The notes: generated from the letters alone by a model not told the origin. A stretch of DNA of 53,101 bases from Nocardia niwae NBRC 108934 = DSM 45340 (GCF_001613465.1 NZ_BDCK01000050.1:1-53101), one strand, 5' to 3'; shown: positions 28,139 to 36,195, numbered from the stretch's first letter. Numbers and translations: made by a program.

Positions 28139-28540
28139 ATGACGATCACCACGCACATCAATCCCGAAACCCTGCACAGCAACCCCGCTTTCACCCAGGT
28201 CGTCCGGGTGTCCTCCGCGGCGGACACCATCTACGTGGGCGGACAGAACGGCGTCGACGCCACCGGCCGCGTGGTCGGCCCCGGCGTCGCCGAACAGGCC
28301 CGCCAAGCCCTGGCCAACCTGCGGACCTGTCTGGCCGCCGCGGGTGCGTCGATCGAGCACGTGGTGAAGTGGACGATCCTGGTCCGCGAAGGCGAGTCGA
28401 TGCAGGACGGATTCGCCGCGTTCGGCGAGGTTTGGGGCGGACGTCCGAACCCGCCCGCGATCACCGTCGCGCAGGTGGCGGGGTTCGCGGTGCCGGGCGC
28501 CGTGTGCGAGATCGAAGCCGTCGCCGCGGTTCCGGCCTGA
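28139..28540 (+). CDS. RidA family (YjgF/YER057c/UK114) deaminase-like protein
   Basis: This 133-residue protein has the RidA fold signatures: an N-terminal strand (FTQVVRVSSAADTIYVGGQN), GVAEQARQALANLRTCLAAA, IEHVVKWTILVREGE and the C-terminal PPAITVAQVAGFAVPGAVCEIEAVA. RidA proteins hydrolyse reactive enamine/imine intermediates such as 2-aminoacrylate; the catalytic Arg of the true RidA subgroup (IxSRxxCxPxxAxCExE) is not present in the equivalent stretch here, so it belongs to another Rid subgroup. ATG 28139 is preferred over the upstream GTG-type start at 28103, which would overlap the divergent gene. Confidence 0.9.
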   Translation: MTITTHINPETLHSNPAFTQVVRVSSAADTIYVGGQNGVDATGRVVGPGVAEQARQALANLRTCLAAAGASIEHVVKWTILVREGESMQDGFAAFGEVWGGRPNPPAITVAQVAGFAVPGAVCEIEAVAAVPA

Positions 28541-28579
28541 ACCGGGTCGGCCGCAGCGCCGAGCGCGTGGCGAGGTTCG

Positions 28580-28660
28580 TCGCGGTCAGGACCCGCGCCG
28601 AAAACTCACGCCGACAGGACCCGCGCTGCGATCCCGCGCCGGAAGTACCTGCGCTGGTCT
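28580..28660. repeat. Imperfect short-period repeats between RidA and the carboxylase operon
   Basis: CAGGACCCGCGC occurs at 28587-28598 and again at 28615-28626, 28 bases apart. A third, weaker copy (AAGTACCTGCGC) follows at about 28643-28654, again 28 bases on; half-period similarities every 14 bases are also visible. The repeats occupy the gap between two convergent genes and may act in termination. Confidence 0.5.
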
Positions 28661-30717
28661 CACCCCGGCAACTCACCCGCCGAGCGCCAGGAATGCCGTT
28701 CGGCGGTGAAGGCTTCGGCCTGCTGCGCACGGAACTCCTCGATGGATGCGGCGTTCTCGGCGAGGAAGGCCCGGTAGTCCGCCAGACGGAATTCGCCGTC
28801 CTCGGCCCGCACCCGGACGTCGCCGGCGGCGAAGTCGGCGCGCAGGTCGAGCAGTTCCTCCGCCTCGACGGGATACCAGCGAATGCGGTCGAAATAGCGC
28901 AGCAGCCATGGTGTTTCATCTCCGGACGCGGCGCGGTCGGCTCCGGGGGAGACCACGGGCGCCGCACCGGCTCGGTGATTCCACACCTGTGTGGTGCGTC
29001 CGACGAATTGATAGCCGCCCGGCCCTTCCATCCCGTAGATACACAGGTACGCGCCCCCGATGCCGACCGCGTTCTCCGGCGTCCAGGTGCGGGCGGGGTT
29101 GTACTTCGTGGTCACCAGCCGATGCCGCGGATCGGTGGGGGTGGCGACCGGCGCGCCGAGGTAGACGTCACCCAGACCGAGCACCAGGTACTCGGCCCCG
29201 AACACGGTGTCGTAGACGTCGGACACGGAAGCCAAGCCGTTCATGCGGCGGATGAACTCGATGTTCCACGGGCACCACGGCGCGTCGGCGCGCACGCCGT
29301 GCATGTAGCGGGTGATCGCCTCGCGGGTGGACGGATCATCCCAGGACAGCGGTAGATGGACCACCCGGCTCGGCACGACCAGCTGATCGGAGGCGGGCAA
29401 CCGCGCCTCGGTCTCGGCGAGCAGGCCGAGCAGGGCGGACACGGACAGCACATGCGGGTCGACCCGGATCTGCAACGAGCGGATGCCGGGGGTCAGCTCC
29501 GTCACGCCACGCACTCCGGCGGCGAGCAGGTGCTGGTGCAGCGCGTGCACCCGGGCGCGCAGGCCGAGATCCAGCGTCATCGCGCCGTATTCGACGAGCA
29601 CGCCGTCGTCGCCCGCCCGCCGGTAGGTCACCGCCGTCTCGTCATCGACCTCGGTGCGGCGCAGCACCCCGTCGTCACCGTCACCGCCGGTGGACAGCAC
29701 CGTCGGCCACCCGGCGCGGCGCGCGGGACCGAACTCCCGGATCGAGGCCGCGCGGTCACCGCGCACCGGCACGAACCGCACGCTGTCACCGGGGGACAGC
29801 TGGCCGAGTTTCCAGCGGTCGGCCGCCACGACGGTGACCGGGCAGACGAAACCGCCGAGGCTCGGCCCGTCCGGACCGAGCAGGATCGGCGTGTCGCCGG
29901 TGAAGTCCAGCGCGCCCACCGAATACGGGGTGTCGTGGATGTTGGACGGGTGCAGTCCCGCCTCGCCGCCGTCGGTGCGGGCCCATTCCGGCTTCGGCCC
30001 GATCAGCCGGACGCCGGTGCGATCGGAGTTGAAATGCACCTCGTAGTCGGTGCCGAGGACGGTCTCGAAGTCGGCGCGGGTGAAGAACTCCGGCGCGCCG
30101 TGCGGGCCCTCGGTGACCGCGAGCTCCCAGCGGTGGGTGAGCACGGGTTGCTCGTCCATCGGCACGGCGGTGGCGACCCGGCCGTGGTGCGCGGCCAGCG
30201 CCAGCGAGGCGCCCGCGCGCAGCGCGCCGCCGGTGCCGCCGCCGAACCGGCCGAGCGTGAAGGTGGCTGCGCTGCCGAGGTATTCGGGCACGTCGATGCC
30301 ACCCGCGATGAGCACATAGCAGCGCATGCCGGGTCCGCGCACCGCGCCGACGTCCAGCACCCCGCCCGCGGGCACCCGCACCGTCCGCCACTGCGGCACC
30401 GCGATACCGTCGACGGTCACCTCCGTCGGCGCGCCGGTGACGCAAACGTGGGCGGGCGCGGTGAACCGCAGCGCGGGACCGCCGAGCGTGCACTCCAGTC
30501 CGGCGGCGCTCTCCTCGTTGCCGAGCGCGCGATTGCCCAGACGGAAGGACAGATCGTCCATCGGTCCCGACGGCGGCACGCCGACGTGCCAGTACCCGAC
30601 CCGGCCGGGCCAGTCCTGCACCGTGGTGAGCATGCCGGGACGAACCACCTCGACCCGGCCGGGTCGCGCCGGTTCGGCCTGTGCTGTCCCGGCGACCGGT
30701 AGTTCGGCGACGGTCAT
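28660..30717 (-). CDS. Carboxyltransferase half of a urea/guanidine-type carboxylase (KipA-KipI fusion)
   Basis: This 685-residue protein contains, in order, a KipA/CT-N-like domain (about 20-310: VVRPGMLTTVQDWPGRVGYW, GVPPSGPMDDLSFRLGNRAL, GLHPSNIHDTPYSVGALDFT, ILLGPDGPSLGGFVCPVTVV), a KipI/CT-C-like domain (about 350-600: LVEYGAMTLDLGLRARVHAL, GVTELTPGIRSLQIRVDP, MEGPGGYQFVGRTTQVWN) and the helical tail LLRYFDRIRWYPVEAEELLD that normally precedes the biotin carrier domain of urea carboxylase. The biotin carboxylase domain that should precede it and the biotinyl domain with its MKM-type motif are both absent. ATG 30717 overlaps the preceding DUF1989 gene by 4 bases. With its neighbours it points to guanidine or urea nitrogen use; activity would need a biotin carboxylase/carrier from elsewhere. 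Confidence 0.88.
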   Translation of the reverse strand: MTVAELPVAGTAQAEPARPGRVEVVRPGMLTTVQDWPGRVGYWHVGVPPSGPMDDLSFRLGNRALGNEESAAGLECTLGGPALRFTAPAHVCVTGAPTEVTVDGIAVPQWRTVRVPAGGVLDVGAVRGPGMRCYVLIAGGIDVPEYLGSAATFTLGRFGGGTGGALRAGASLALAAHHGRVATAVPMDEQPVLTHRWELAVTEGPHGAPEFFTRADFETVLGTDYEVHFNSDRTGVRLIGPKPEWARTDGGEAGLHPSNIHDTPYSVGALDFTGDTPILLGPDGPSLGGFVCPVTVVAADRWKLGQLSPGDSVRFVPVRGDRAASIREFGPARRAGWPTVLSTGGDGDDGVLRRTEVDDETAVTYRRAGDDGVLVEYGAMTLDLGLRARVHALHQHLLAAGVRGVTELTPGIRSLQIRVDPHVLSVSALLGLLAETEARLPASDQLVVPSRVVHLPLSWDDPSTREAITRYMHGVRADAPWCPWNIEFIRRMNGLASVSDVYDTVFGAEYLVLGLGDVYLGAPVATPTDPRHRLVTTKYNPARTWTPENAVGIGGAYLCIYGMEGPGGYQFVGRTTQVWNHRAGAAPVVSPGADRAASGDETPWLLRYFDRIRWYPVEAEELLDLRADFAAGDVRVRAEDGEFRLADYRAFLAENAASIEEFRAQQAEAFTAERHSWRSAGELPG

Positions 30718-31328
30718 CGCGACACCACCATGCGCACCGGGGTCGGGTCGAAGCCGTTGCAGGGGTTGTTGATCTGCGGGCAGTTCGAGACCAGCACCAG
30801 CGTGTCGATCTCGGCCCGCAGCATGACCCGCTTGCCCGGCGCGGACAAGCCGTCCACGATGCCCAGCGTGCCGTCCGCCTCGACCGGAACGTTCATGAAC
30901 CAGTTGATGTTCGACACCAGGTCGCGTTTGCCCAGGCCCCAGCGCAGGGCCTCGGTGAGGAAGTTCTCCACGCACGCGTGCTGATGGCGGGTGTGGTGGC
31001 CGTAGCGCAGCGTGTTGGACTCCTGCGAGCAGGCGCCCGCGATGGTGTCGTGGTTGCCCACCTCGTCGGCCACCACGGTCATCAGCGCGGTGCCCGCGTC
31101 GGTCAGCAGCACGCTGCCGGTGGTGAGGAAGATGTTGCGCTGCGCGGTGACCGTGGCCTGCGCGCTGTAGCGGTCGGCGTGGTCGGCCGCCGAGTACAGC
31201 AGGCAGTCCACCGCCTGGTTACCGTGCAGATCGATGATCTCCAGGTACTCGCCCGCGCGGACCACCGCCGACCACGGTGAGCGGGCGGGAACGATCTCGT
31301 CGAGCACGATGACGCGGGCCGTGGTCAT
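30714..31328 (-). CDS. DUF1989 urea-carboxylase-associated protein (type 2), CgdAB-like
   Basis: The 204-residue protein belongs to DUF1989: VVRAGEYLEIIDLHGNQAVD, LYSAADHADRYSAQATVTAQ, NHDTIAGACSQESNTLRYGH, ENFLTEALRW and NINWFMNVPVEADGTLGIVD. Its C terminus LVLVSNCPQINNPCNGFDPT is typical of urea carboxylase-associated protein 2. Characterised relatives form the two-subunit carboxyguanidine deiminase CgdAB, which converts carboxyguanidine toward allophanate. It overlaps both neighbours by ATGA, so it is in an operon with them. Guanidine rather than urea as substrate is inferred from the family. Confidence 0.88.
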   Translation of the reverse strand: MTTARVIVLDEIVPARSPWSAVVRAGEYLEIIDLHGNQAVDCLLYSAADHADRYSAQATVTAQRNIFLTTGSVLLTDAGTALMTVVADEVGNHDTIAGACSQESNTLRYGHHTRHQHACVENFLTEALRWGLGKRDLVSNINWFMNVPVEADGTLGIVDGLSAPGKRVMLRAEIDTLVLVSNCPQINNPCNGFDPTPVRMVVSR

Positions 31329-32077
31329 GCGATTGCCTCCAGGGTCAGGGCGGCCGCCCAGGCTTGTTCGGTGTTCCGCACGGCCCGCTGGTACTCCGGG
31401 TCGTCGTTGCCGGGCGCGGCGAGGTCTTCCGGCGCGGCCCACGCGACGACGTCGAGGTCGGTCGCGGGCCGGTCGTCGAGCGGGTGCGCGGAGTTGGCGA
31501 TCAGCACGGTGAGCGGCAGGTGTACGAGCAGGTCGACAGAGGAGCCCGCGGCGGCGCTGCCGGTCGAGACGAGGGCGCCGTCGCGCTCCACCCGCACACC
31601 GCGGAAGAACGAGACCGTCGGCCCGATGTCACGGGGTTCCAGGCCGTGCTTGGCGCCCGCGAGGCGCAGCGAGTGGCGGGCCTGGTCGGTCGGCCCGCAG
31701 AGCGCGTCATGGTGGCCTGAGGTGTCGGCGAACACGGTGGCCAGCACACGGCCCTGATCCGACAGCAAGGGGTGACCGCTGCTCAGATATGCCTGCCACG
31801 GCACCTTGACCGTGTCGGCGACGTTCAGGCGCTCCCACGGTGCGCCGGTGCGCACCAGGAGCAGGTGCGCGCAGGCCGCGCCGTCCGGGTCGGACAGGCG
31901 GACGCGGGCGCCGCGCCCCAGCGCGATGTTCGCGTATCCGCCCGCTGGAATCCGCTGCGCGAAAGAGATTCGCGCGGCGTCGATATCGGCGGGCAGCGCG
32001 GGCGTCGCGATCGTCGCCGCCGCGGCCTGCGCTCGTGCGTGCGCTCGCGCACCGGAGGTGTCGGCAGTACTTGTCAC
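31325..32077 (-). CDS. DUF1989 urea-carboxylase-associated protein (type 1), CgdAB-like
   Basis: The 250-residue DUF1989 paralogue of the next gene shares RIPAGGYANIALGRGARVRL, DPDGAACAHLLLVRTGAPWE, HPLLSDQGRVLATVFADTSG, HHDALCGPTDQARHSLRLAG and FFRGVRVERDGALVSTGS. It would be the second subunit of a CgdAB-like deiminase. Start: GTG 32077 is preceded by GAAGGGAAC at good spacing; the longer frame to 32284 would run into the permease gene. The first 30 residues are Ala/Arg-rich and poorly conserved-looking. The stop overlaps the next start (ATGA). Confidence 0.87.
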   Translation of the reverse strand: MTSTADTSGARAHARAQAAAATIATPALPADIDAARISFAQRIPAGGYANIALGRGARVRLSDPDGAACAHLLLVRTGAPWERLNVADTVKVPWQAYLSSGHPLLSDQGRVLATVFADTSGHHDALCGPTDQARHSLRLAGAKHGLEPRDIGPTVSFFRGVRVERDGALVSTGSAAAGSSVDLLVHLPLTVLIANSAHPLDDRPATDLDVVAWAAPEDLAAPGNDDPEYQRAVRNTEQAWAAALTLEAIA

Positions 32078-32147
32078 GTTGTTCCCTTCGGATGCTGGTT
32101 CGTCGGCGTATGCGGCGGCGCGGGCAGCGCACCGCCGCATCGGGCGT

Positions 32148-33683
32148 TCAAGCCGGTTGCGGTGCGGGCTCGGCGCTCGCGACGGTGCGCGACCAGCCGA
32201 CCACGAAGCGGTGCACCAGGACGCCGACGGCGAGCACCAGCAGCACGAAAAGCGGTGCGGCCCAAAGCATCCACCAGCCGCCACCGTCCGGGGCGTAGAC
32301 CTCGGCCCGGGGCCAGGCCAGATTCACCACCATCGCGACGCCCCAGATCACGGCGAGTGCGTTGACCGGGATGCCGAACCGCCCCAGACCGAACAGCCGC
32401 GCGTCGGTGCCCGCGTCGGGCAGACCGGTGAACCTGCGAACCAGCAGCGGCACCGTCACCAGGAGATAGGCCAGATACAGCGTGACGATGCAGACGCTCG
32501 CCAGCGTCGCGAAGATCGCGGCGTTGCCGAGATTGAGCACCAGTAGCGCGATGCCGAGCGCGCCGATCACCACGGCGGGCAGCACCGGTGTGCCGTAACG
32601 CGGATGCACGGCGGCGAGCCGGGCGGCGAACGGGAGTTTCCCGTCCCGCGCCATGGAGAACATCAGCCGCGATCCCGCGGTCTGGATCGCCAAGGTGCAC
32701 ACGGTGATCGCGACCGCGACGCAGCCCAGCAGCACCTTGCCCGCCGGGCTGTCCAGCTTCGCGGTGAGCACGTAGGCGAGGCCGTCGGAGGCCAGGGCGC
32801 CGTCGGACAGGCTCGGCGCGGCCATCAGCGCGCCCAGCAGCATCAGCCCGCCGCCCAGCGCCGAGACCGACAGCGCGGTGAGAATGGTGCGCGGCGCGAC
32901 CCGGCGCGGGTTCTTCGTCTCCTCGGAAAGCTCGCCCGCGGAATCGAATCCGACCATGACGTAGGCCGCCATGAGCCCGGACACCAGGAACGCGGCCCAG
33001 TAGGGGCCCGGCGCGGCCTGGTCGGTCCGCAGCACCACGTCCGGCCCGCGCTCGGCGGTGGTGAAGAACAGCGCGATGATCGCGAGCACGCCGACGATCT
33101 CGACGGTGACGCCGATCGAGTTGATCCGCGCCATCAGGTCGATGCCCAGGACGTTGATCAGCGTGGTGACCATGAGCAGGATGCTGCCCAGCAGTACGGC
33201 GTTGGTCGCGCCGGACGGCGACGTCAGCGCGGTATCCGTGCCGACGAGCTGGAATCCGCTCCAGATCGAGGGCAGCACCACCTGCAGCGCAATCGCCGCC
33301 GCGGCGGCCGTGACGATCTGCGCGATGATCATCATCCAGCCCGCGAACCAGCCGACGAGTTCACCGCCCAGTCGTCGCGACCACTGGTAGATGCAGCCCG
33401 AGATCGGGTAGCGCGCGGCCAGTTCGGCGAAGTTGAGCGCCACGAGGAACTGTCCGGCGAACACGATCGGCCAGGTCCAGAAGAAGGCGGCTCCACCGAA
33501 CGAATAGCCGAAGCCGAAGAACTGGAAGATCGTGGTCAGGATGGAGACGAAGGAGAAGCCTGCCGCAAAGGAGGCGTAGCGGCCGAGCTTGCGGTGCAGG
33601 ACGGGCTGGTAGCCGAACCCCGCGAGGTCGGCGTTGTCGCCGGTGAGATCCGGGGGCGGTGTCGGAGCGAGCGTGGTGGCCAT
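32148..33683 (-). CDS. APC-superfamily permease of the urea-carboxylase-associated type
   Basis: The 511-residue protein has about 12 hydrophobic helices. It contains the APC helix-1 region FSFVSILTTIFQFFGFGYSF, the ARYPISGCIYQWSRRLGG signature after helix 2 and GFDSAGELSEETKNPRRVAP in the middle, matching the amino-acid permeases found beside urea carboxylase genes. It is the first gene of a four-gene operon and probably imports the guanidino or amide compound the operon degrades. Only 70 bases, without recognisable features, separate it from the DUF1989 gene. Its promoter region holds two matching operator-like sequences shared with the divergent TetR gene. Confidence 0.92.
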   Translation of the reverse strand: MATTLAPTPPPDLTGDNADLAGFGYQPVLHRKLGRYASFAAGFSFVSILTTIFQFFGFGYSFGGAAFFWTWPIVFAGQFLVALNFAELAARYPISGCIYQWSRRLGGELVGWFAGWMMIIAQIVTAAAAAIALQVVLPSIWSGFQLVGTDTALTSPSGATNAVLLGSILLMVTTLINVLGIDLMARINSIGVTVEIVGVLAIIALFFTTAERGPDVVLRTDQAAPGPYWAAFLVSGLMAAYVMVGFDSAGELSEETKNPRRVAPRTILTALSVSALGGGLMLLGALMAAPSLSDGALASDGLAYVLTAKLDSPAGKVLLGCVAVAITVCTLAIQTAGSRLMFSMARDGKLPFAARLAAVHPRYGTPVLPAVVIGALGIALLVLNLGNAAIFATLASVCIVTLYLAYLLVTVPLLVRRFTGLPDAGTDARLFGLGRFGIPVNALAVIWGVAMVVNLAWPRAEVYAPDGGGWWMLWAAPLFVLLVLAVGVLVHRFVVGWSRTVASAEPAPQPA

Positions 33684-33711
33684 GGGCGGTCCTTCGGCGT
33701 ACGACCAATAA

Positions 33712-33725
33712 CTATCAGACGACAG
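33712..33725. promoter_or_regulatory. Operator-like site 1 (CTATC-N4-GACAG)
   Basis: CTATCAGACGACAG is an inverted repeat with one mismatch between arms (CTATC/GACAG). It lies 29 bases upstream of the permease ATG, where it would overlap the promoter core. A second copy of the same pattern lies at 33807-33820. Confidence 0.55.
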
Positions 33726-33806
33726 TTTTGCGGCCGTGATCGCGCTTTCGGTGACCTGCGTGTATCGCTTTCGAGACCTTCGGTAACTTCTGTGTTGCGG
33801 CTATTT

Positions 33807-33820
33807 CTATCAAGTGACAG
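33807..33820. promoter_or_regulatory. Operator-like site 2 (CTATC-N4-GACAG)
   Basis: CTATCAAGTGACAG has both 5-base arms identical to the site at 33712, with a different 4-base centre. The two sites are in the same orientation, 95 bases apart, and flank the divergent promoters. Its position also argues against translation of the TetR gene from GTG 33814, which falls inside it. Confidence 0.55.
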
Positions 33821-33903
33821 AAAACGCACCGCGCGCCGTCGGCAACCTGAGCGCTCGTCCACCGCGCCGGAGCATCCCCACGCCGACCTGCCAGAATGAA
33901 CCC

Positions 33904-34578
33904 GTGGCAAACCTCGGGCCCGGACGGCCGCGTCTCGAACAGCGACGCAGGCGCGGATCGACGCCGCGCGCCGAGATCCTCGACGCCGCAGGCGAACTGT
34001 TCACCACCAACGGGTACGCCAACACCTCCACCCGCGCGATCGCCGACGCCGTCGGCATCCGGCAGGCCTCGCTTTACCACCACTTCGCCGCCAAGGACGA
34101 CATCCTCGACGCGCTGCTCGCCGAAACCGTCGCCGCCCCGATCGAACTGGCCGAGCGGCTGCGCGCGGCGTCCGGACCGGTGCCGGTCCGGCTGTACGCG
34201 CTGGCGCTGTTCGACGTGCGGCAGTTGTGCGCGTCGCGCTGGAATCTGGGTGCGCTGTACCTGCTTCCGGAACTGCGCACCGAGCGCTTCGCCGCGTTCC
34301 GCCTGCGCCGCGACGAATTACGTGGGCATTACGAGGCTTTGGCCGCGCAGGTGCTGGCCGAGGTCGGCGCGGTGAGTGTGCCGGGTACGCAGTTGCTGCC
34401 GTTCCGGTTGGTGGAGACGGTGATCAGCATCCGCTCCGACGAAGGAGCCGCGCCCAGGTACGCCGTGCGCACGATCCCCGGGGCGGTATTGCGCACGCTC
34501 GGCTGGTCCGGTGATCTCGACCCGATCCGGGCCGAGGCGGTCGTGCTGCTGGACCGCCTGGCGATGCCCACCCCATGA
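33904..34578 (+). CDS. TetR family regulator of the permease/DUF1989/carboxylase operon
   Basis: The 224-residue protein has a standard TetR helix-turn-helix, RAEILDAAGELFTTNGYANT then TRAIADAVGIRQASLYHHFA, within the first 75 residues, preceded by the basic tail GRPRLEQRRRRGS. The ligand domain is not assigned to a subfamily. GTG 33904 gives the usual TetR N terminus; GTG 33814 would add 30 Arg/Pro-rich residues and start inside an operator-like site. Divergent from the permease, it is the obvious candidate to bind the two CTATC-N4-GACAG sites. Confidence 0.9.
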   Translation: MANLGPGRPRLEQRRRRGSTPRAEILDAAGELFTTNGYANTSTRAIADAVGIRQASLYHHFAAKDDILDALLAETVAAPIELAERLRAASGPVPVRLYALALFDVRQLCASRWNLGALYLLPELRTERFAAFRLRRDELRGHYEALAAQVLAEVGAVSVPGTQLLPFRLVETVISIRSDEGAAPRYAVRTIPGAVLRTLGWSGDLDPIRAEAVVLLDRLAMPTP

Positions 34579-34595
34579 CCCCGGACCTGGCGCGG

Positions 34596-35552
34596 CTACC
34601 GGTTGCGCTCGATCCCCCGGCTCCGATCCTGGCTGTGCCAATGTCCCCGCGTAATCGGCGGAGCATGACCCGGCGGCTTCCGCACCGCCGCCGATGGTGG
34701 TTCCGCTTGACCGAGCCCCAGGATCTTCACCACCTCCGGTGGCATTCCCTGCGCTCGCAGCCGCGCCAGCTGTTCGGCGCGTTCCTGCTCTGCTGCCGCG
34801 CGTTCCTTCTCGACCGTCGCGCGTTGCTTCTCGGCTGCCGCACGTGCCTCGGCCGCCTGTCGGGCCGCCCGTTCTCCGGTGTCGGCGGTTGGTCGTTCTC
34901 GGGGCTCTTGAACTTGTCTGGCGTGTTCGGCTCGCTGCGGGGCTTCCGCCCGGCCACGCTCAGCGGCCTCGCGGAACTGCTGCACCTTCCGAAATCCTGC
35001 GACTCGCTCTCGCGCCCGAATAATTTCACGTATCTTCGGTAGCCGTTGGCGGGCGCGGTTGGCACGGTTCAGCTCGTATCTTGTCTTCAATTCGAGCTGG
35101 CGAGCGTTCTTTTCGCGGCCCAACCCTTTGGCGAATGCCGCACGGGCCTGTTCCCGCGTCAACTCCTGGTGAATCACCCTGTTGCCGAATTCCTGCTTCA
35201 GCGCGCTCAGCAACTTCTGGTATATCGGCGACATCTGCTCACCCGCGACGGTCCGAATCAAGAGCGATTCGATCTCACGTTTCGCGAGCAGCTCGCGATC
35301 CTTTTGCAGCTCCCGGAGATCGTTCTTGCTGCCGGTCCGACCCGATTTGTCTTCGATGGCGTGAATCCGGCCTTGCTCGTCGGCCCTGGCTTTGTCGTAA
35401 TGCCGTGGACCCAGCGATGTGTTGTACCGGTCCGGTTGCTGCACATAACCGTTTTGTCGGTCATGGAATAGGTGTTCTATACCGTTCTCGAAAATCCGCC
35501 CGCGAGCTGGATTATCGAACTGCTCTCGGATCCTGTCGTACTCATCTGGCAT
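34596..35552 (-). CDS. Predicted PD-(D/E)XK nuclease-like protein with long charged coiled coil
   Basis: This 318-residue unknown has an N-terminal ~145-residue domain showing a nuclease-like pattern: Glu26 in IFENGIEHLF, Asp53 in PRHYDKARAD, then Glu67-x-Lys69 in RIHAIEDKSGR and a helix LRELQKDRELL with Gln83/Lys84. The spacing D...ExK...Q is what restriction-endonuclease-fold enzymes show. The C-terminal half (about 150-270) is Arg/Glu/Ala-rich and likely a long coiled coil (AAEKQRATVEKERAAAEQER), ending in a Pro/Arg-rich tail. There is no signal peptide, TM segment or WXG motif. ATG 35552 is preferred over GTG 35564 for spacing from GGGTGGG. It lies 50 bases downstream of an acidic partner gene. 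Toxin or nuclease function is inference; no family was recognised. Confidence 0.6.
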   Translation of the reverse strand: MPDEYDRIREQFDNPARGRIFENGIEHLFHDRQNGYVQQPDRYNTSLGPRHYDKARADEQGRIHAIEDKSGRTGSKNDLRELQKDRELLAKREIESLLIRTVAGEQMSPIYQKLLSALKQEFGNRVIHQELTREQARAAFAKGLGREKNARQLELKTRYELNRANRARQRLPKIREIIRARERVAGFRKVQQFREAAERGRAEAPQRAEHARQVQEPRERPTADTGERAARQAAEARAAAEKQRATVEKERAAAEQERAEQLARLRAQGMPPEVVKILGLGQAEPPSAAVRKPPGHAPPITRGHWHSQDRSRGIERNR

Positions 35553-35602
35553 GACAGCACCCACCCCCGAATTCTTGAATTAGTCAGGTAACAGGTTCTC
35601 GA

Positions 35603-36124
35603 CTACGTGTCGTTACGTGACGACGAGTATTCTTCGGCGAATTCGCGCAGCATCTCCGCCATACCGGAGAACATCCCGTCATCGGCCGGGTCGTAGTCCT
35701 CGATCATGAGCTTCATCAATCCGTATGCGGTGTCACCGTCGGTGTCGAACCCGTATTCGAGCAGTGGATTGATGTGGTCGTAGAATGAATTCTCGCGACC
35801 AAACCATTGGTAATCTTCCCAGCGTGCGCCTGCGAACCTGATGAAAAGTTCGCCCAGGAAACATATGAAGGCGTCAGCCATGTCAGCGTTCTCGGGGGCC
35901 ATCGCGGTAGCCAGGTCCGGAAAGAGCTCGGCAACGATCGAATCGAGCCGCTCGACCTCCGCTGAGCCTTCCGGCCACGGCTCCGAAGGAATCTCGCGTA
36001 TGCCCGCATAGTCCATGAATTTCTGGACCTGCGCCGCGCGGCGGTCCGGGTCGACCCATTTCCCCCATTCGGTCTGCTCGACGGGTACGCCGAGATCCAT
36101 GGTCAACTGCTCGTCATTCCCCAC
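35603..36124 (-). CDS. Acidic protein of unknown function, possible partner/immunity of the nuclease-like gene
   Basis: This 173-residue, strongly acidic, mostly helical protein has ADAFICFLGELFIRFAGARW, FYDHINPLLEYGFDTDGDT and ending MLREFAEEYSSSRNDT. Start GTG 36124 is chosen because AGAAGGAG lies just upstream at good spacing; longer versions to 36238 overlap the preceding gene. It directly precedes the predicted nuclease in the same direction. High acidity and the paired arrangement resemble immunity or antitoxin proteins, but no immunity family was recognised. Confidence 0.7.
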   Translation of the reverse strand: MGNDEQLTMDLGVPVEQTEWGKWVDPDRRAAQVQKFMDYAGIREIPSEPWPEGSAEVERLDSIVAELFPDLATAMAPENADMADAFICFLGELFIRFAGARWEDYQWFGRENSFYDHINPLLEYGFDTDGDTAYGLMKLMIEDYDPADDGMFSGMAEMLREFAEEYSSSRNDT

Positions 36125-36195
36125 GCCCAGCTCCTTCTCGTCATGGTCCGAACAGGTCAGTGTCGCGCGTACCCAGGTCACCGGGCAAGGAGCCC

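Noticed and set aside
33684..33903. Possible guanidine (ykkC-type) riboswitch ahead of the permease/DUF1989 operon
   Set aside because: The conserved ykkC/guanidine-I sequence blocks were not found on the leader strand; the gap instead contains two protein-operator-like repeats.
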